Shown here in pieces: positions 36,066 to 45,544 of a stretch of DNA of 64,000 bases. Below the pieces are notes generated by a model. It saw nothing but the letters and a program-made list of their open reading frames with translations, was not told where the DNA came from and did no database searches. The stretch's first letter is position 1, and each line of letters starts with the position of its first letter. The stretch lies in assembly GCA_025355875.1 (NCBI GenBank), contig JANXYV010000186.1, forward strand, positions 1 through 64,000. The letters run 5' to 3'. The DNA comes from Prolixibacteraceae bacterium (lineage in GTDB: Bacteria > Bacteroidota > Bacteroidia > Bacteroidales > Prolixibacteraceae). The position numbers were made by a program, and so were the translations under genes.

Positions 36066-36818
36066 TCAGCCATTTTTTTTACCTGTCCTGATCTTGGTGC
36101 CCACTTCCCGTTTCACCCTTGGGTGGAGCTGTTTCCCTTTTTCTTCCATAAACTGAACAACGGCTGGCTGATCTGATTTTGACAATTCGCGCAAGGCCCA
36201 TGACATGGCTTTTACAACCATATCGTCCTTATCTTCCACCAGCAAGCTGCAAATTTGCAAGGTTCGTTTCACATCGCCTGTACCACCACGGGCTCGAAGG
36301 TTGAGCGGTACTGTACTGACCAACGCGGTCCGGCGAATCCATCGGTTGTCGCTCATTGCCCACTCTTCAATGATCTTATCCTGAAGTTTGCCTGTTCTCC
36401 AGCAATAACCAGTTATGTAGAGGCAATAGGTATCAACAGAAGCCCAATTGTCGAGATTTTTGCCCAGAGCGATGATCTGATCAACTGATAAAGCCTGAAG
36501 TGCTTTTTTGTTTTTCCAGAGAAACTCGAATGCCGTTATCTGACATTCATGTATGCCGCAATCAACCAGTTCAAGAGAAAGCGCGATCCATTGTTCTTCT
36601 GTGAAAATGTTAAGTTTTTGCCTCCAATCATTGATTACTTTTCGCAATTCCGCAGCCCTTAACCCGAGTACCTTCACCGAAGTGGGATGATTGGCAGCAA
36701 TCATCTTCTCTCTTTCAGGATCAGCATATTGTTCCAGATCATTCCTGATGGCTTCAACCAGTTCGGCTGTTGTTAGCTTATTGATGAAATTAGTCATCGT
36801 GTTGTCATTGATAGTCAT
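36066..36818 (-). CDS. AlkD-like DNA alkylation repair protein
   Basis: A 250-residue HEAT-like repeat protein of the AlkC/AlkD DNA glycosylase family, which excises N3- and N7-alkylated purines without base flipping. The family pattern is seen in the LRAAELRKVINDW N-terminal part, the WASVDTYC motif with the catalytic Asp, and SDNRWIRRTALVSTVPL. The start may be 36818 or the next ATG at 36797. It is the first gene of a possible alkD-HK-RR unit. Confidence 0.87.
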   Translation of the reverse strand: MTINDNTMTNFINKLTTAELVEAIRNDLEQYADPEREKMIAANHPTSVKVLGLRAAELRKVINDWRQKLNIFTEEQWIALSLELVDCGIHECQITAFEFLWKNKKALQALSVDQIIALGKNLDNWASVDTYCLYITGYCWRTGKLQDKIIEEWAMSDNRWIRRTALVSTVPLNLRARGGTGDVKRTLQICSLLVEDKDDMVVKAMSWALRELSKSDQPAVVQFMEEKGKQLHPRVKREVGTKIRTGKKNG

Positions 36819-36913
36819 TTAGTTGTCAATAGTTGTCATTCATTGCTGGAAATTGTTTTCTTTTTTCCCCTTTCCCAAATGACAATTGAATTTTTCCTCT
36901 TTTCTCAAGAATA

Positions 36914-36947
36914 AAAAAAGTCCGGATCGAAACTGACCCGGACTTTT
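36914..36947 (-). terminator. Terminator of metK
   Basis: AAAAGTCCGG (36916-36925) pairs with CCGGACTTTT (36938-36947); on the minus strand a T-run follows. It begins 17 bp after the metK stop codon. Confidence 0.85.
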
Positions 36948-36963
36948 CAGTTCCTATTTCATA

Positions 36964-38217
36964 TTAAATTCCGAAGGCTTTTTTTATCTGCTCAACATAG
37001 TCGAGCTTTTCCCAGGTAAACAGTTCAACTTCAAGCTCGATCCTTCCGTTGTATGGCGACTCGAATACTTTGGTCACCGTTTTTGGCTGACGGCCCATAT
37101 GTCCGTATGCTGCGGTTTCGCGATAGATCGGGTTACGAAGTTTAAGTCTTTGCTCAATCGCTGCCGGGCGGAGGTCGAAAATCTCCTGAATTTTTTCGGC
37201 AATCAGTGAATCCGACAATCCCGGAGCGGCAGTTCCTCTGGTCTCCACAAAAACACCAACCGGTTTTGCAACCCCAATTGCATACGAAAGCTGCACCAGC
37301 ATTTCTTTCGAGGCCCCCGCAGCCACCATATTTTTGGCAATGTGACGGGCGGCATAAGCTGCTGAACGATCCACTTTCGAAGGATCTTTTCCGGAGAAAG
37401 CTCCACCGCCATGCGCGCCGCGGCCACCGTAGGTGTCTACAATAATTTTCCGTCCGGTAAGGCCGGTATCGCCGTGTGGTCCGCCAATTACGAATTTCCC
37501 GGTTGGATTGACATGGTAGATGATTCCGTCGTTAAATAATTCCTGAACACGTTCGGGCAATTGCGCTTTCACACGTGGGATCAGGATTTCGATCACATCT
37601 TTTTTGATTTTGGCCAGCATCGGTTCATCAGCATCAAAATCGTCATGCTGTGTCGAAACTACAATGGTATGAATCCGTTTGGGCGAATGATCTTCGTTGT
37701 ATTCGATGGTCACCTGCGATTTTGAATCAGGTCGCAAATAGGTCATCACTTTCTGCTCACGACGAACAGCCGCGAGTTCAACAAGGATCAGATGAGACAA
37801 ATCGAGTGGAAGTGGCATGTAATTGTCGGTTTCCGAATTGGCATAACCAAACATCATTCCCTGGTCGCCGGCGCCCTGATCCATTTTGTCGGCTTTGTCA
37901 ACCCCGCGATTGATATCCGGGCTCTGCTCGTGAATGGCGCTCAAAACTCCGCAGGAATCCCCATCAAAGCGATATTCGGCTTTGGTGTATCCAATCTGGT
38001 TGATTACCCGGCGTACAGTTTCCTGCACATCCACGTAGGCTTTCGATTTTACTTCTCCGGCAACAACCACCTGACCGGTAGTGACCAGGGTTTCGATGGC
38101 AACTTTTGAGTTGGCATCATGGGCGAGGAATTCGTCCAAAAGAGCGTCAGAAATCTGATCGGATACCTTATCAGGATGACCTTCTGAAACAGATTCGCTT
38201 GTAAATAAGTAACTCAT
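36964..38217 (-). CDS. metK: S-adenosylmethionine synthetase
   Basis: 417 residues, normal length for MetK, which makes SAM from ATP and methionine. Conserved blocks: [17 protein letters not shown] in part (His of the GHPDK motif), [12 protein letters not shown], the [22 protein letters not shown]-loop-like signature given here by its key GGGAFSGKD, and the C-terminal AAYGHMGR. It has its own promoter and terminator. Confidence 0.97.
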   Translation of the reverse strand: MSYLFTSESVSEGHPDKVSDQISDALLDEFLAHDANSKVAIETLVTTGQVVVAGEVKSKAYVDVQETVRRVINQIGYTKAEYRFDGDSCGVLSAIHEQSPDINRGVDKADKMDQGAGDQGMMFGYANSETDNYMPLPLDLSHLILVELAAVRREQKVMTYLRPDSKSQVTIEYNEDHSPKRIHTIVVSTQHDDFDADEPMLAKIKKDVIEILIPRVKAQLPERVQELFNDGIIYHVNPTGKFVIGGPHGDTGLTGRKIIVDTYGGRGAHGGGAFSGKDPSKVDRSAAYAARHIAKNMVAAGASKEMLVQLSYAIGVAKPVGVFVETRGTAAPGLSDSLIAEKIQEIFDLRPAAIEQRLKLRNPIYRETAAYGHMGRQPKTVTKVFESPYNGRIELEVELFTWEKLDYVEQIKKAFGI

Positions 38218-38392
38218 AATTTTACAATTTTAATGCCCGAAAAAATTCAGATAAAAGCTGAATAAATTCATAGACAATGGGTTAAACATTAAAAATTGTG
38301 GAATAATTGATCGAAAAGCAAGATGAAAACGGTTCGTTTTAGCATTTTTTTCCGTGGTTGCAATCAGCACAAATTTATCCACATAACAAGGG

Positions 38393-38400
38393 CAAATGTA
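38393..38400 (-). promoter_or_regulatory. Promoter -7 element of metK
   Basis: TACATTTG on the minus strand, a perfect TAnnTTTG match, about 175 nt upstream of the start codon. The long leader has no SAM-riboswitch motif that I can recognise. Confidence 0.5.
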
Positions 38401-38458
38401 GCCATTTTTATAAGACAAGGAAGTCTCAATCTCGATTTCGGTCAAATATTTTATGAAT

Positions 38459-39580
38459 TTATTTCCTTGAAATCATATATTTTGAATTTTGGTCATCGGT
38501 TAGGTCCAATGTAATGTCATAGTTGCCGGCTTTAACTTTGATATTTTCACCATTGCTTACCAATTTCCCGCTTTTGTCATTGCCATAGTTAATTCGCCAA
38601 TCTTTATTAAAACGGTATTTAATTTCGCCATCGGATAGCCTGACATTTTTCAACACCCAAACCCCCTTCTTATTTTTATCTTCGCTGAATTGAATATCGG
38701 GTCCGTCCCAGCCATTCGTTGTTGCGCTGCCAACCAGTCCCCAATAGGCAACCGCTTTATTTTCCCTTTGCAAGCGTTCCAATGCATACGTGTTTTTAGG
38801 GTTCAGTTTTAAAGCTTTTTCAAAATAATCCAACGACGTTTGTTTATCGCCAAGGTTTTGATAGGCCCAGCCAATTGTACAATATGCTTCGGCATCATCA
38901 GGATGCAATGAAGCATTCAGTTTATAGATGGTGATGGCATCCTGGGCATTGCCGCGATTTAGGATCTCACCTCCCAAATGGTCGAGTTGTGAACGATCCC
39001 AATTGTAATTATCCTTTTCAGGGCCATTTACTATACTTTGGTATTTTTCAACGGTTGCTGCTATTCCTTTTTCAGCATAAATTGGCATTAAAATCCCATA
39101 CGGATTTTGATTGAGATAACCAGTTTTTACTTCTGATAACTTATCCAGTTTTATATATTTCTCAACCCAGGCACCATTTTTATCCGGCTGCCCTTTAGCA
39201 TTAACAGGGTAAGTCTGGATCAGCGTGTCATTCCTGAAAATCATGGACATATTGACTGTTGTGCCTTCCCATGGTTTGTAAAAAAGGTAAGCTATATCTT
39301 CCTCATATTTGGAGCCATCAAGTTTGAATGTTCCGGAAGAAAACTCATTTGTGAAAGTTGTGCCCGACTTGGATCGGCCAACATCCATGAAGCGATTGCC
39401 TGACCAAATTTTTACAACATCTACTTCATCTTTTCCAGGGAAATAGGTAAACACCTTACCGTCAGTAATGGATTGGCGTTGAACAACTTTCCAGGCGCCT
39501 TCAAGAGCAATAGGCTTTTGTTGGCTGAAGCCGTTAAGGCTGAACGCGATCAGTACGAAGCAAAGAATTTTTGTTTTCAT
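38459..39580 (-). CDS. Secreted TPR protein with C-terminal SusE/SusF-like domain
   Basis: 373 residues with a Sec signal (MKTKILCFVLIAFSLNGFSQ). Residues about 25-155 form a lipocalin-like beta domain found in Bacteroidota proteins with membrane-environment roles. Residues about 160-275 hold TPR units (AYCTIGWAYQNLGDKQTSLDYFEKALKLNP by its key WAYQNLG...YFEKAL). The last 90 residues (WGLVGSATTNGWDGPD, GEIKYRFNKDWRINYG) match the starch-binding SusE/SusF module. The combination suggests an outer-surface or periplasmic glycan-related protein. It follows the SnoaL-like gene by 32 bp. Confidence 0.8.
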   Translation of the reverse strand: MKTKILCFVLIAFSLNGFSQQKPIALEGAWKVVQRQSITDGKVFTYFPGKDEVDVVKIWSGNRFMDVGRSKSGTTFTNEFSSGTFKLDGSKYEEDIAYLFYKPWEGTTVNMSMIFRNDTLIQTYPVNAKGQPDKNGAWVEKYIKLDKLSEVKTGYLNQNPYGILMPIYAEKGIAATVEKYQSIVNGPEKDNYNWDRSQLDHLGGEILNRGNAQDAITIYKLNASLHPDDAEAYCTIGWAYQNLGDKQTSLDYFEKALKLNPKNTYALERLQRENKAVAYWGLVGSATTNGWDGPDIQFSEDKNKKGVWVLKNVRLSDGEIKYRFNKDWRINYGNDKSGKLVSNGENIKVKAGNYDITLDLTDDQNSKYMISRK

Positions 39581-39612
39581 TTTTTTGAAAGTATTAAGGT
39601 TAAAAATATTGA

Positions 39613-39996
39613 TTATTCAGATGCATTCATTACCCCAAGTTGTTGCATCAGCATCATCTGGTCGGCAATCAACCAGTGGTGAACGATTTTGCCGTTTTCG
39701 ATATCATAACTGATAACGAATGGAAATTCAACATTCCGGTTCGTCGGTTTGATGCCGTTCAGTTCACCCTGATGGCATCCTTTTAGTCGGGCACGAACAA
39801 CTACCCGGTTACCTTCGGCTGTTATTTCATCGGCAAACATTTCGTATTTTGGAAATACCGCATCAAAGAAGATAATGTGGTTGATCAGCTCTTCATCAGA
39901 AAGATATTCTTCCATGATTTCTCTTGTTTTTGTGACTCCGCTAAGGGCATTAATGTAGCGGATAACGAATTCCTTGTTTTTCTTTTGCTGTTCCAT
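39613..39996 (-). CDS. SnoaL-like (ester cyclase/NTF2-fold) protein
   Basis: 127 residues with an NTF2-like cone fold pattern: an N-terminal helix, LSDEELINHIIFFD, GNRVVVRARLKGCHQGE, FPFVISYDIENGKIVHHWLIAD. It resembles predicted ester cyclases of the SnoaL group. No substrate can be named. It lies between the AraC regulator and the TPR protein on one strand, likely one operon. Confidence 0.8.
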   Translation of the reverse strand: MEQQKKNKEFVIRYINALSGVTKTREIMEEYLSDEELINHIIFFDAVFPKYEMFADEITAEGNRVVVRARLKGCHQGELNGIKPTNRNVEFPFVISYDIENGKIVHHWLIADQMMLMQQLGVMNASE

Positions 39997-40077
39997 GTTG
40001 TTAAGATTTTAAGATTTAATGTATTACCAAAAGTACGACTTGCAATAAAGGACTGTTAGCTCTTTTATTGCAATCTT

Positions 40078-40941
40078 TTATTCATTTGTTGCAGTTTTAT
40101 TGCTCCGGCGAAAAACTGATGGCTGTATTCCGTATTGTTTCTGAAATATATTTGTGAAGTGGCTTAGGTTCTGAAATCCCGTTTTGAAGGCTACTTCGCT
40201 GACTGTCAGATATTCAGTTTCCAACAGCTCCTTGGCCTTTTGCAGCCGGATGATTTTGATATAATGGGCTGGTGCCTGCCGGATAAGCGATTTCAGCCGC
40301 CTGAACAATTGTGTCCGACTCATCGACATGGCTTCACAGAGAGCATCCGTGTCAAAATTTTCATTCTCCAGGTTTACTTTGATCAACGCATTAACCCGTT
40401 GCATAAAAGCTGCCTCCTTTGGACGGTTCTGCCCAAGTGTGGCAAGGCGCTTATCTGCCTCTGTAAAATGCGAGCGCAGGCGTTTTTGAATTTCGGCATA
40501 AAACTGGGGGATATTGCCGGATGTATTTGGTTTATCAGGTTGAACAGACAGTGGAGCTTCCGGCTGCAAAGGAAGTGCAAGACTGTACAAGGTGCCATTG
40601 GTCTTCGGGAAAACTTCAAAAGAATAACCATTTTGACCATTAAATTCGGTTACCCTTATTAAGTTGATGCCGGTATTCTCCACTTCAATAAGCAGGTTTT
40701 TATTTTCCGGACAATACAGTAATCGGATCTGAATCTTGCTTTTTGGAGGGATAAAACTAATGATGCCGCAAATCAGTTGCACGATCGATTGGCTAAGCAA
40801 AAACGGTTGGTAGCTTACCCGCTGCTTCTTAATGCCCGATAGGTACGAAATTTGAACCTGATTGGCCTGTGCATAAGGCTGCAAGCCAAGGCTCAGGCTT
40901 TTGATTAATGGAACGATATCGGCTTCGGAAGGATAAATCAT
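40078..40941 (-). CDS. AraC-family regulator with a remnant histidine-kinase ATPase-like N-terminus
   Basis: About 287 residues. The C-terminal 110 residues are a standard AraC double helix-turn-helix (FDTDALCEAMSMSRTQLFRRLKSL, VSEVAFKTGFQNLSHFTNIFQKQYG). The N-terminal half resembles the HATPase domain of hybrid two-component sensors (IQIRLLYCPENKNLLIEVENTG) but lacks a receiver domain and the G-boxes. I use the ATG at 40941, which has an AAAGGG upstream; a GTG start at 40971 would add ten residues. It probably controls the two downstream genes. Confidence 0.83.
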   Translation of the reverse strand: MIYPSEADIVPLIKSLSLGLQPYAQANQVQISYLSGIKKQRVSYQPFLLSQSIVQLICGIISFIPPKSKIQIRLLYCPENKNLLIEVENTGINLIRVTEFNGQNGYSFEVFPKTNGTLYSLALPLQPEAPLSVQPDKPNTSGNIPQFYAEIQKRLRSHFTEADKRLATLGQNRPKEAAFMQRVNALIKVNLENENFDTDALCEAMSMSRTQLFRRLKSLIRQAPAHYIKIIRLQKAKELLETEYLTVSEVAFKTGFQNLSHFTNIFQKQYGIQPSVFRRSNKTATNE

Positions 40942-41047
40942 ATCGCAAATCCCTTTTAAATACCACAACACGAAAGCCGATAGCTATGTTCATTAATTGG
41001 TTAATTACCAAAAAATTAGAAAAGGATAAGTTGGTAAAATTTAAGAA

Positions 41048-41956
41048 CTACCTGGTTAAATTCTGAAATACATTTTCAAGGCTTTGTTGCTGTTCTTTTA
41101 ATGAAAGCAATACCAACTGATTATCAACGGCAAAGTGGAAGAGAGCTGGCCGTATATCGCTCCTGCCATCCGACTCGGCGATGAATGTTGTTGCGTTAAT
41201 GGGTTGAACTTTCCGGAGGCCATGAATTTTCCGGAGTTCCTCTAAATTGGGTGATTTATCGAACTCGACCAGTACAGCCTGTTTCTGTACAAATTGTCCG
41301 CCTTTAATTTGATTAATTGATCCGTCTGCTACAAGAATACCCTTATTTACAATGATCACCCGGCTACAAATGGCCTCAACTTCCTGCATGATGTGGGTGG
41401 AAAGCATGACTGTTTTGTTTGTGCTGATGGTACGGATCAATTGCCTGATTTCCTCCAGCTGATTGGGATCCAATCCGGTGGTTGGCTCATCCAGGATCAG
41501 TACTGCCGGGTCATGGATCAATGCCTGGGCCAATCCAACCCGCTGCCGGAATCCTTTCGAAAGTGCCTTGATCTTTTTATGCTGCTCATCTTTTAGTCCG
41601 GTAAGTTCAACCATCTTCAGAACCTGTTCCTTTTTATTTTGAAGCCGGTAAAATCCGGCTACCATTTCAAGATATTCTCTTACATAGAGATCCGTATACA
41701 GCGGATTGTTTTCAGGCAAATACCCGATTTGGGCCCGAATGGCGACATTTTTTGTTTCAACCAGCTCGCCATTGATTGAAACCGATCCAGCGTCAGAAGC
41801 CAAATAACCGGTAATGATTTTCATCAGTGTTGTTTTTCCTGCTCCGTTTGGTCCCAAAAAGCCTACCAATTCACCGGTCCCGATTTCGAACGATACCTGA
41901 TCCAGTGCTTTTTGGGTTCCGTAAAGTTTGCTTACTTGCGTTACGCTGATGGCCAT
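41048..41956 (-). CDS. GldA-like gliding-motility ABC transporter ATP-binding protein
   Basis: 302 residues: Walker A GPNGAGKTT, signature SKGFRQRVGLAQAL, Walker B VLILDEPTTGLDPNQ and H-loop STHIMQEVEA. The sequence around YLPENNPLYTDLYVREYLE is typical of GldA, which with GldF/GldG supports gliding in Bacteroidota. The C-terminal region after residue 220 is family-specific. No gldF/gldG gene is adjacent, so a different exporter partner is possible. The ATG at 41956 is chosen. It is divergent from ispG. Confidence 0.87.
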   Translation of the reverse strand: MAISVTQVSKLYGTQKALDQVSFEIGTGELVGFLGPNGAGKTTLMKIITGYLASDAGSVSINGELVETKNVAIRAQIGYLPENNPLYTDLYVREYLEMVAGFYRLQNKKEQVLKMVELTGLKDEQHKKIKALSKGFRQRVGLAQALIHDPAVLILDEPTTGLDPNQLEEIRQLIRTISTNKTVMLSTHIMQEVEAICSRVIIVNKGILVADGSINQIKGGQFVQKQAVLVEFDKSPNLEELRKIHGLRKVQPINATTFIAESDGRSDIRPALFHFAVDNQLVLLSLKEQQQSLENVFQNLTR

Positions 41957-41977
41957 TCTTCCTGAATTAAAGTTTCT

Positions 41978-41985
41978 CAAAAGTA
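41978..41985 (-). promoter_or_regulatory. Promoter -7 element of the gldA-like gene
   Basis: TACTTTTG on the minus strand, a perfect TAnnTTTG match, ending 21 bp before the ATG. Confidence 0.5.
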
Positions 41986-41997
41986 AGGAAATCTGCT

Positions 41998-42027
41998 TTT
42001 GTTTTTATTAACTTTAAATTAACTTTG
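41998..42027 (+). promoter_or_regulatory. Promoter of ispG
   Basis: TTTG (41998-42001), an 18-bp spacer and TAACTTTG (42020-42027). The -7 element ends 20 bp before the start codon. Confidence 0.6.
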
Positions 42028-42047
42028 CCCGCCACGAATTTTGAGAA

Positions 42048-43907
42048 ATGAAGGACCAGAATTTTAACTACATAGAAGATTTAACGAAATATCAGCGGCA
42101 GAGAACATCGCTTGTCAAGATATTGGGATTATCCCTGGGTGATGGTAATCCAATCCGGATTCAATCGATGACCGACACCGACACGAGTGATACTGAGGCT
42201 ACCGTTGAGCAGATCATCCGGATCATCAAGTGCGGTGCCGATCTGGTTCGCGTCACAGTCCGGGGGGTTTCAGATGCCGAAAACCTGAAGAATATCAAGA
42301 GAGAACTGGTAGCCCGGGGATATGAAAATCCATTGGTTGCCGACATCCATTTTAATCCCCATCTGGGCGAAATTGCTGCACAATACGTTTCAAAAATCCG
42401 GATCAATCCGGGGAATTTCTATGATAAAAGAGCCAAATTTGAGCATCATCTCTACACTGACGAAGAATATAAAGCTGAACTTCATAAAATTGAAGAGCAG
42501 TTTGTCCCATTTCTTCAATTCCTGAAAGACACCAACACCGCACTCCGGATTGGAGCCAATCAGGGATCATTGTCAGACCGGATCATGAGCAGATACGGAG
42601 ATACACCAGCCGGAATTGTTGAGTCAGTGATGGAATTTTTGCGGATATGTCAAAAGCAGGAATTTCATAATGTGGTCATTTCCATCAAATCGAGCAATAC
42701 CCGGACCATGGTTTATACGGTTCGCCTGCTGAATTTTAAGATGAGGCTCGAAGAAATGAATTATCCGCTTCACCTTGGAGTGACCGAAGCCGGTGAAGGC
42801 GAAGCCGGACGCATCAAATCTGCGGTGGGCATTGGTGCTCTTTTAGCCGATGGTATTGGCGATACCATCCGAGTTTCGTTGACTGAAGCTCCTGAAAATG
42901 AAATATCGGTAGCCCGAAAACTGATTAACCATATCGAAACATATAAAGGTCACAAGCCGATAAAAGCTCCACTATTTGCGCAAATCAATCCTTTCGAATA
43001 CGAAAGACGTTCAGTCAGACCGGTATTGCGGATGGGTGATCAGTTTTTGCCTGTGGTGATGGCCGACCTTCGCGGACGGACGCTGGCCGAAATTCTTCCC
43101 TTGCGCGGCAAACAAATTCCTGAATACTTTTTCAACAATACCGAAGTGCTCGATCTGGATGGAAATTCCTATCCGGTACTGACACTGGAAGAATATTTAT
43201 TTGGAGGTTCGCATTGGGGCCAAACCAAGTTTATCAGGACCAATAAAGAAGAGTTTGATCATTTCATGAGCGATAATCCTGAAATCATCACCAAGCTCAA
43301 GCAAACGCGCAAGACCGTTCTGATTCTGGAGAGCTTTAATAAAAACCCGTTTGCAGAACTTCGTGCCTTTTTCATTACACTCGAATCTCACATCTGGAAA
43401 GTTCCGGTCATTATTTTCCGGAAATATAACGAACGCTACCTGGAAAACCTTCAGATAAAAGCAGCTGCTGATTTAGGTGGTTTGCTCATAGATGGTTATG
43501 GCGATGGTATTTGCATCACCAACGAACTTGATCAAACTACCTTCACCGACCTGAAGGACCTTAGTTTTTCTATCCTTCAGGCCAGCCGGATGAGGGTGAC
43601 CAAAACTGAATTCATTTCGTGTCCGGGTTGTGGCCGCACTTTATTTGATCTTCACGAAACGACGATCAGGATTAAGGCACATTTTAATCATCTCGATCAT
43701 CTGAAAATTGGCGTGATGGGCTGCGTGGTAAACGGACCGGGTGAAATGGGTGACGTGGATTACGGCTTCGTAGGTGCCGGCCCCGGAAATGTGAACCTGT
43801 ATAAACAGCAGAAACTGGTAAAAAAACACATTCCATTCGAGCAGGCGGTTGAAGAACTGGAAGCCATTATCCGCGAAAACGGAGACTGGAAAGACCGCGA
43901 AGCCTAG
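42048..43907 (+). CDS. ispG: 4-Hydroxy-3-methylbut-2-enyl diphosphate synthase, large-insert type
   Basis: 619 residues, much longer than the 370-residue E. coli enzyme because a central domain (roughly 290-520) is inserted between the TIM barrel and the Fe-S domain, as in plants and Bacteroidota. The barrel has SMTDTDTSD and VADIHFNP; the [4Fe-4S] cysteines are in SCPGCGR and MGCVVNGPGE. It reduces MEcPP to HMBPP in the non-mevalonate isoprenoid pathway. Confidence 0.96.
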   Translation: MKDQNFNYIEDLTKYQRQRTSLVKILGLSLGDGNPIRIQSMTDTDTSDTEATVEQIIRIIKCGADLVRVTVRGVSDAENLKNIKRELVARGYENPLVADIHFNPHLGEIAAQYVSKIRINPGNFYDKRAKFEHHLYTDEEYKAELHKIEEQFVPFLQFLKDTNTALRIGANQGSLSDRIMSRYGDTPAGIVESVMEFLRICQKQEFHNVVISIKSSNTRTMVYTVRLLNFKMRLEEMNYPLHLGVTEAGEGEAGRIKSAVGIGALLADGIGDTIRVSLTEAPENEISVARKLINHIETYKGHKPIKAPLFAQINPFEYERRSVRPVLRMGDQFLPVVMADLRGRTLAEILPLRGKQIPEYFFNNTEVLDLDGNSYPVLTLEEYLFGGSHWGQTKFIRTNKEEFDHFMSDNPEIITKLKQTRKTVLILESFNKNPFAELRAFFITLESHIWKVPVIIFRKYNERYLENLQIKAAADLGGLLIDGYGDGICITNELDQTTFTDLKDLSFSILQASRMRVTKTEFISCPGCGRTLFDLHETTIRIKAHFNHLDHLKIGVMGCVVNGPGEMGDVDYGFVGAGPGNVNLYKQQKLVKKHIPFEQAVEELEAIIRENGDWKDREA

Positions 43908-43935
43908 AAAAAGTTGGCAGTCTCAGGTTTCAGTC

Positions 43936-45249
43936 TCAGTTTTCTTTGATCAAGGTTGAAATTGCATAAAGTGGAACTATTTCGATGTTTCCTTCTCTTC
44001 CAAAATTTTCGAGTGACGATCGGATTCCACGCTTCAGGTTCTTTTCCTTCATAAACAATCGCATACTTTGCATCTTTCCGCTGTAACCCGATTTGATTTC
44101 AACCGGCACAATTTCAGAACCCTGCCTGATCACATAATCAACCTCAGCATTGCTGCTCCTTTCCATACGGTGCCAATAGAACAACTGCGGCTTATCGGTA
44201 ATTGATGCTGCCTTAATAAATTCAAGACCAGCATAAATTTCAGCCAAAGCGCCTTTATTAACAACATCCATTTCTTCGACAACCAGATATTCTCGGACAT
44301 TCAGACCCATAATATGTTGGAAAATCCCTGTATCGTATAATAAGACCTTAAATTTCTTTGAATCAATTTGGGCTGCAAGCGGAAATCCATTGGCCGAAGT
44401 ATGATAAACCGGAAAGGCTAATCCAGCCATGATGAGGAGGTCAAGAGCTTCCTTAATTTGTGGATGACTTGCTTTGGCAACCACGTTGGCATAGACAAAC
44501 TTGGCTCCGGCTTGTTCAACAATGCTGGCAAAAACCTCACGGATTCTGCTTTCTGGCACACGTCGGTGGTACTTTGAGAAATCATCACGAATAGACAGCG
44601 ACAAATCAGCCAAAACATTTAGTCCATCAAGGACACTCTTGTTTTCAACGATACGGTTAACGACTTCAGGCATTCCACCAGTCAATTGGAAATTCCGGTA
44701 ATAATTGGTCAGCATCTCATGGAAGACAGGATTCATCGGATTATCCGGTGATGCCTGATTGATCAGTTCTATCAGTTGATCCCTCTGGTGAGCCAACAGA
44801 AATTCCTGAAACGACATCGGGTACATAAACATCGATCGAATCCGGCCAACTCCAAATGAAGGAAGTTTAGTCAATGCAAATTCAAGAAGCGATCCGGCTG
44901 CAACCACATGCAGCTCAGGCTTGTTCTCATAAAAAAACCGAAGCGACGAGATGGCTTTCGGACATGCCTGAATTTCGTCGAAAAACAGCAGGGTTTCATT
45001 TTCTCGGATTGGCTTCCCGTAAAAAGCTGATAATTCCTGACAAATGCGGTTTGGATCCAGATTTTGATTGAAGAAACCGGCAACGTCGGTATCCGTTTCA
45101 AAATTTACTTCAACAAAATTCTGGAAGGTTTTTCCAAGCTCACGAACCACGAAAGTCTTTCCAACTTGCCGGGCTCCACGCAATAAAAGTACCTTTCTGC
45201 TGGAAGATTCTTTCCATTCAAGCAAATGATTGAATATATTTCGCTTCAC
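43936..45249 (-). CDS. AAA ATPase with C-terminal DUF4143 domain
   Basis: 437 residues of the ATP-binding protein/DUF4143 family. Walker A is LRGARQVGKT, Walker B LLFFDEIQACP, and the C-terminal domain holds AEVDYVIRQGSEIVPVEIKSG, a PD-(D/E)xK-like nuclease core pattern (D, E-x-K). Proteins of this family are frequent and usually uncharacterised. The start is a GTG at 45249. A 19-bp repeat overlaps its promoter. It stands alone. Confidence 0.87.
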   Translation of the reverse strand: MKRNIFNHLLEWKESSSRKVLLLRGARQVGKTFVVRELGKTFQNFVEVNFETDTDVAGFFNQNLDPNRICQELSAFYGKPIRENETLLFFDEIQACPKAISSLRFFYENKPELHVVAAGSLLEFALTKLPSFGVGRIRSMFMYPMSFQEFLLAHQRDQLIELINQASPDNPMNPVFHEMLTNYYRNFQLTGGMPEVVNRIVENKSVLDGLNVLADLSLSIRDDFSKYHRRVPESRIREVFASIVEQAGAKFVYANVVAKASHPQIKEALDLLIMAGLAFPVYHTSANGFPLAAQIDSKKFKVLLYDTGIFQHIMGLNVREYLVVEEMDVVNKGALAEIYAGLEFIKAASITDKPQLFYWHRMERSSNAEVDYVIRQGSEIVPVEIKSGYSGKMQSMRLFMKEKNLKRGIRSSLENFGREGNIEIVPLYAISTLIKEN

Positions 45250-45296
45250 TATTCTGATATTTAATTGATTAAAGATGATTCCTCAAAAAAACAAGG

Positions 45297-45304
45297 CAAA
45301 TATA
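45297..45304 (-). promoter_or_regulatory. Promoter -7 element of the AAA/DUF4143 gene
   Basis: TATATTTG on the minus strand. A CTTG element 20 bp upstream lies inside the first of two 19-bp repeats and would be the -33 box (one mismatch to TTTG). Confidence 0.6.
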
Positions 45305-45316
45305 CGCACAAAACAC

Positions 45317-45368
45317 CAAAAAGTCAAGGCAAGTTTGATCTAAGTTTCACAAAAAGTCAAGGCAAGTT
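45317..45368. repeat. Two perfect 19-bp direct repeats over the AAA gene promoter
   Basis: CAAAAAGTCAAGGCAAGTT occurs at 45317-45335 and 45350-45368, 33 bp apart (about three helical turns). The first copy overlaps the -33 box, which suggests an operator, perhaps autoregulatory. Confidence 0.6.
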
Positions 45369-45544
45369 AGTCATCTATGTTCAATAGTGTATTATGAAAC
45401 GAACATGTTGGCGTCAACACAAACACCAATGATAATAATTTTCAACAACATGTGAGTTCCATCAGACAATTAAAAAACAAATTATTTACTGATGAAAATC
45501 TCTTTTTTGCTTTTAGAATGACTAGTAATAAATGATTTCTTCCA

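Noticed and set aside
38218-38458. SAM riboswitch in front of metK
   Set aside because: The leader is long enough, but I could not find the conserved core of SAM-I, SAM-II or SAM/SAH motifs.
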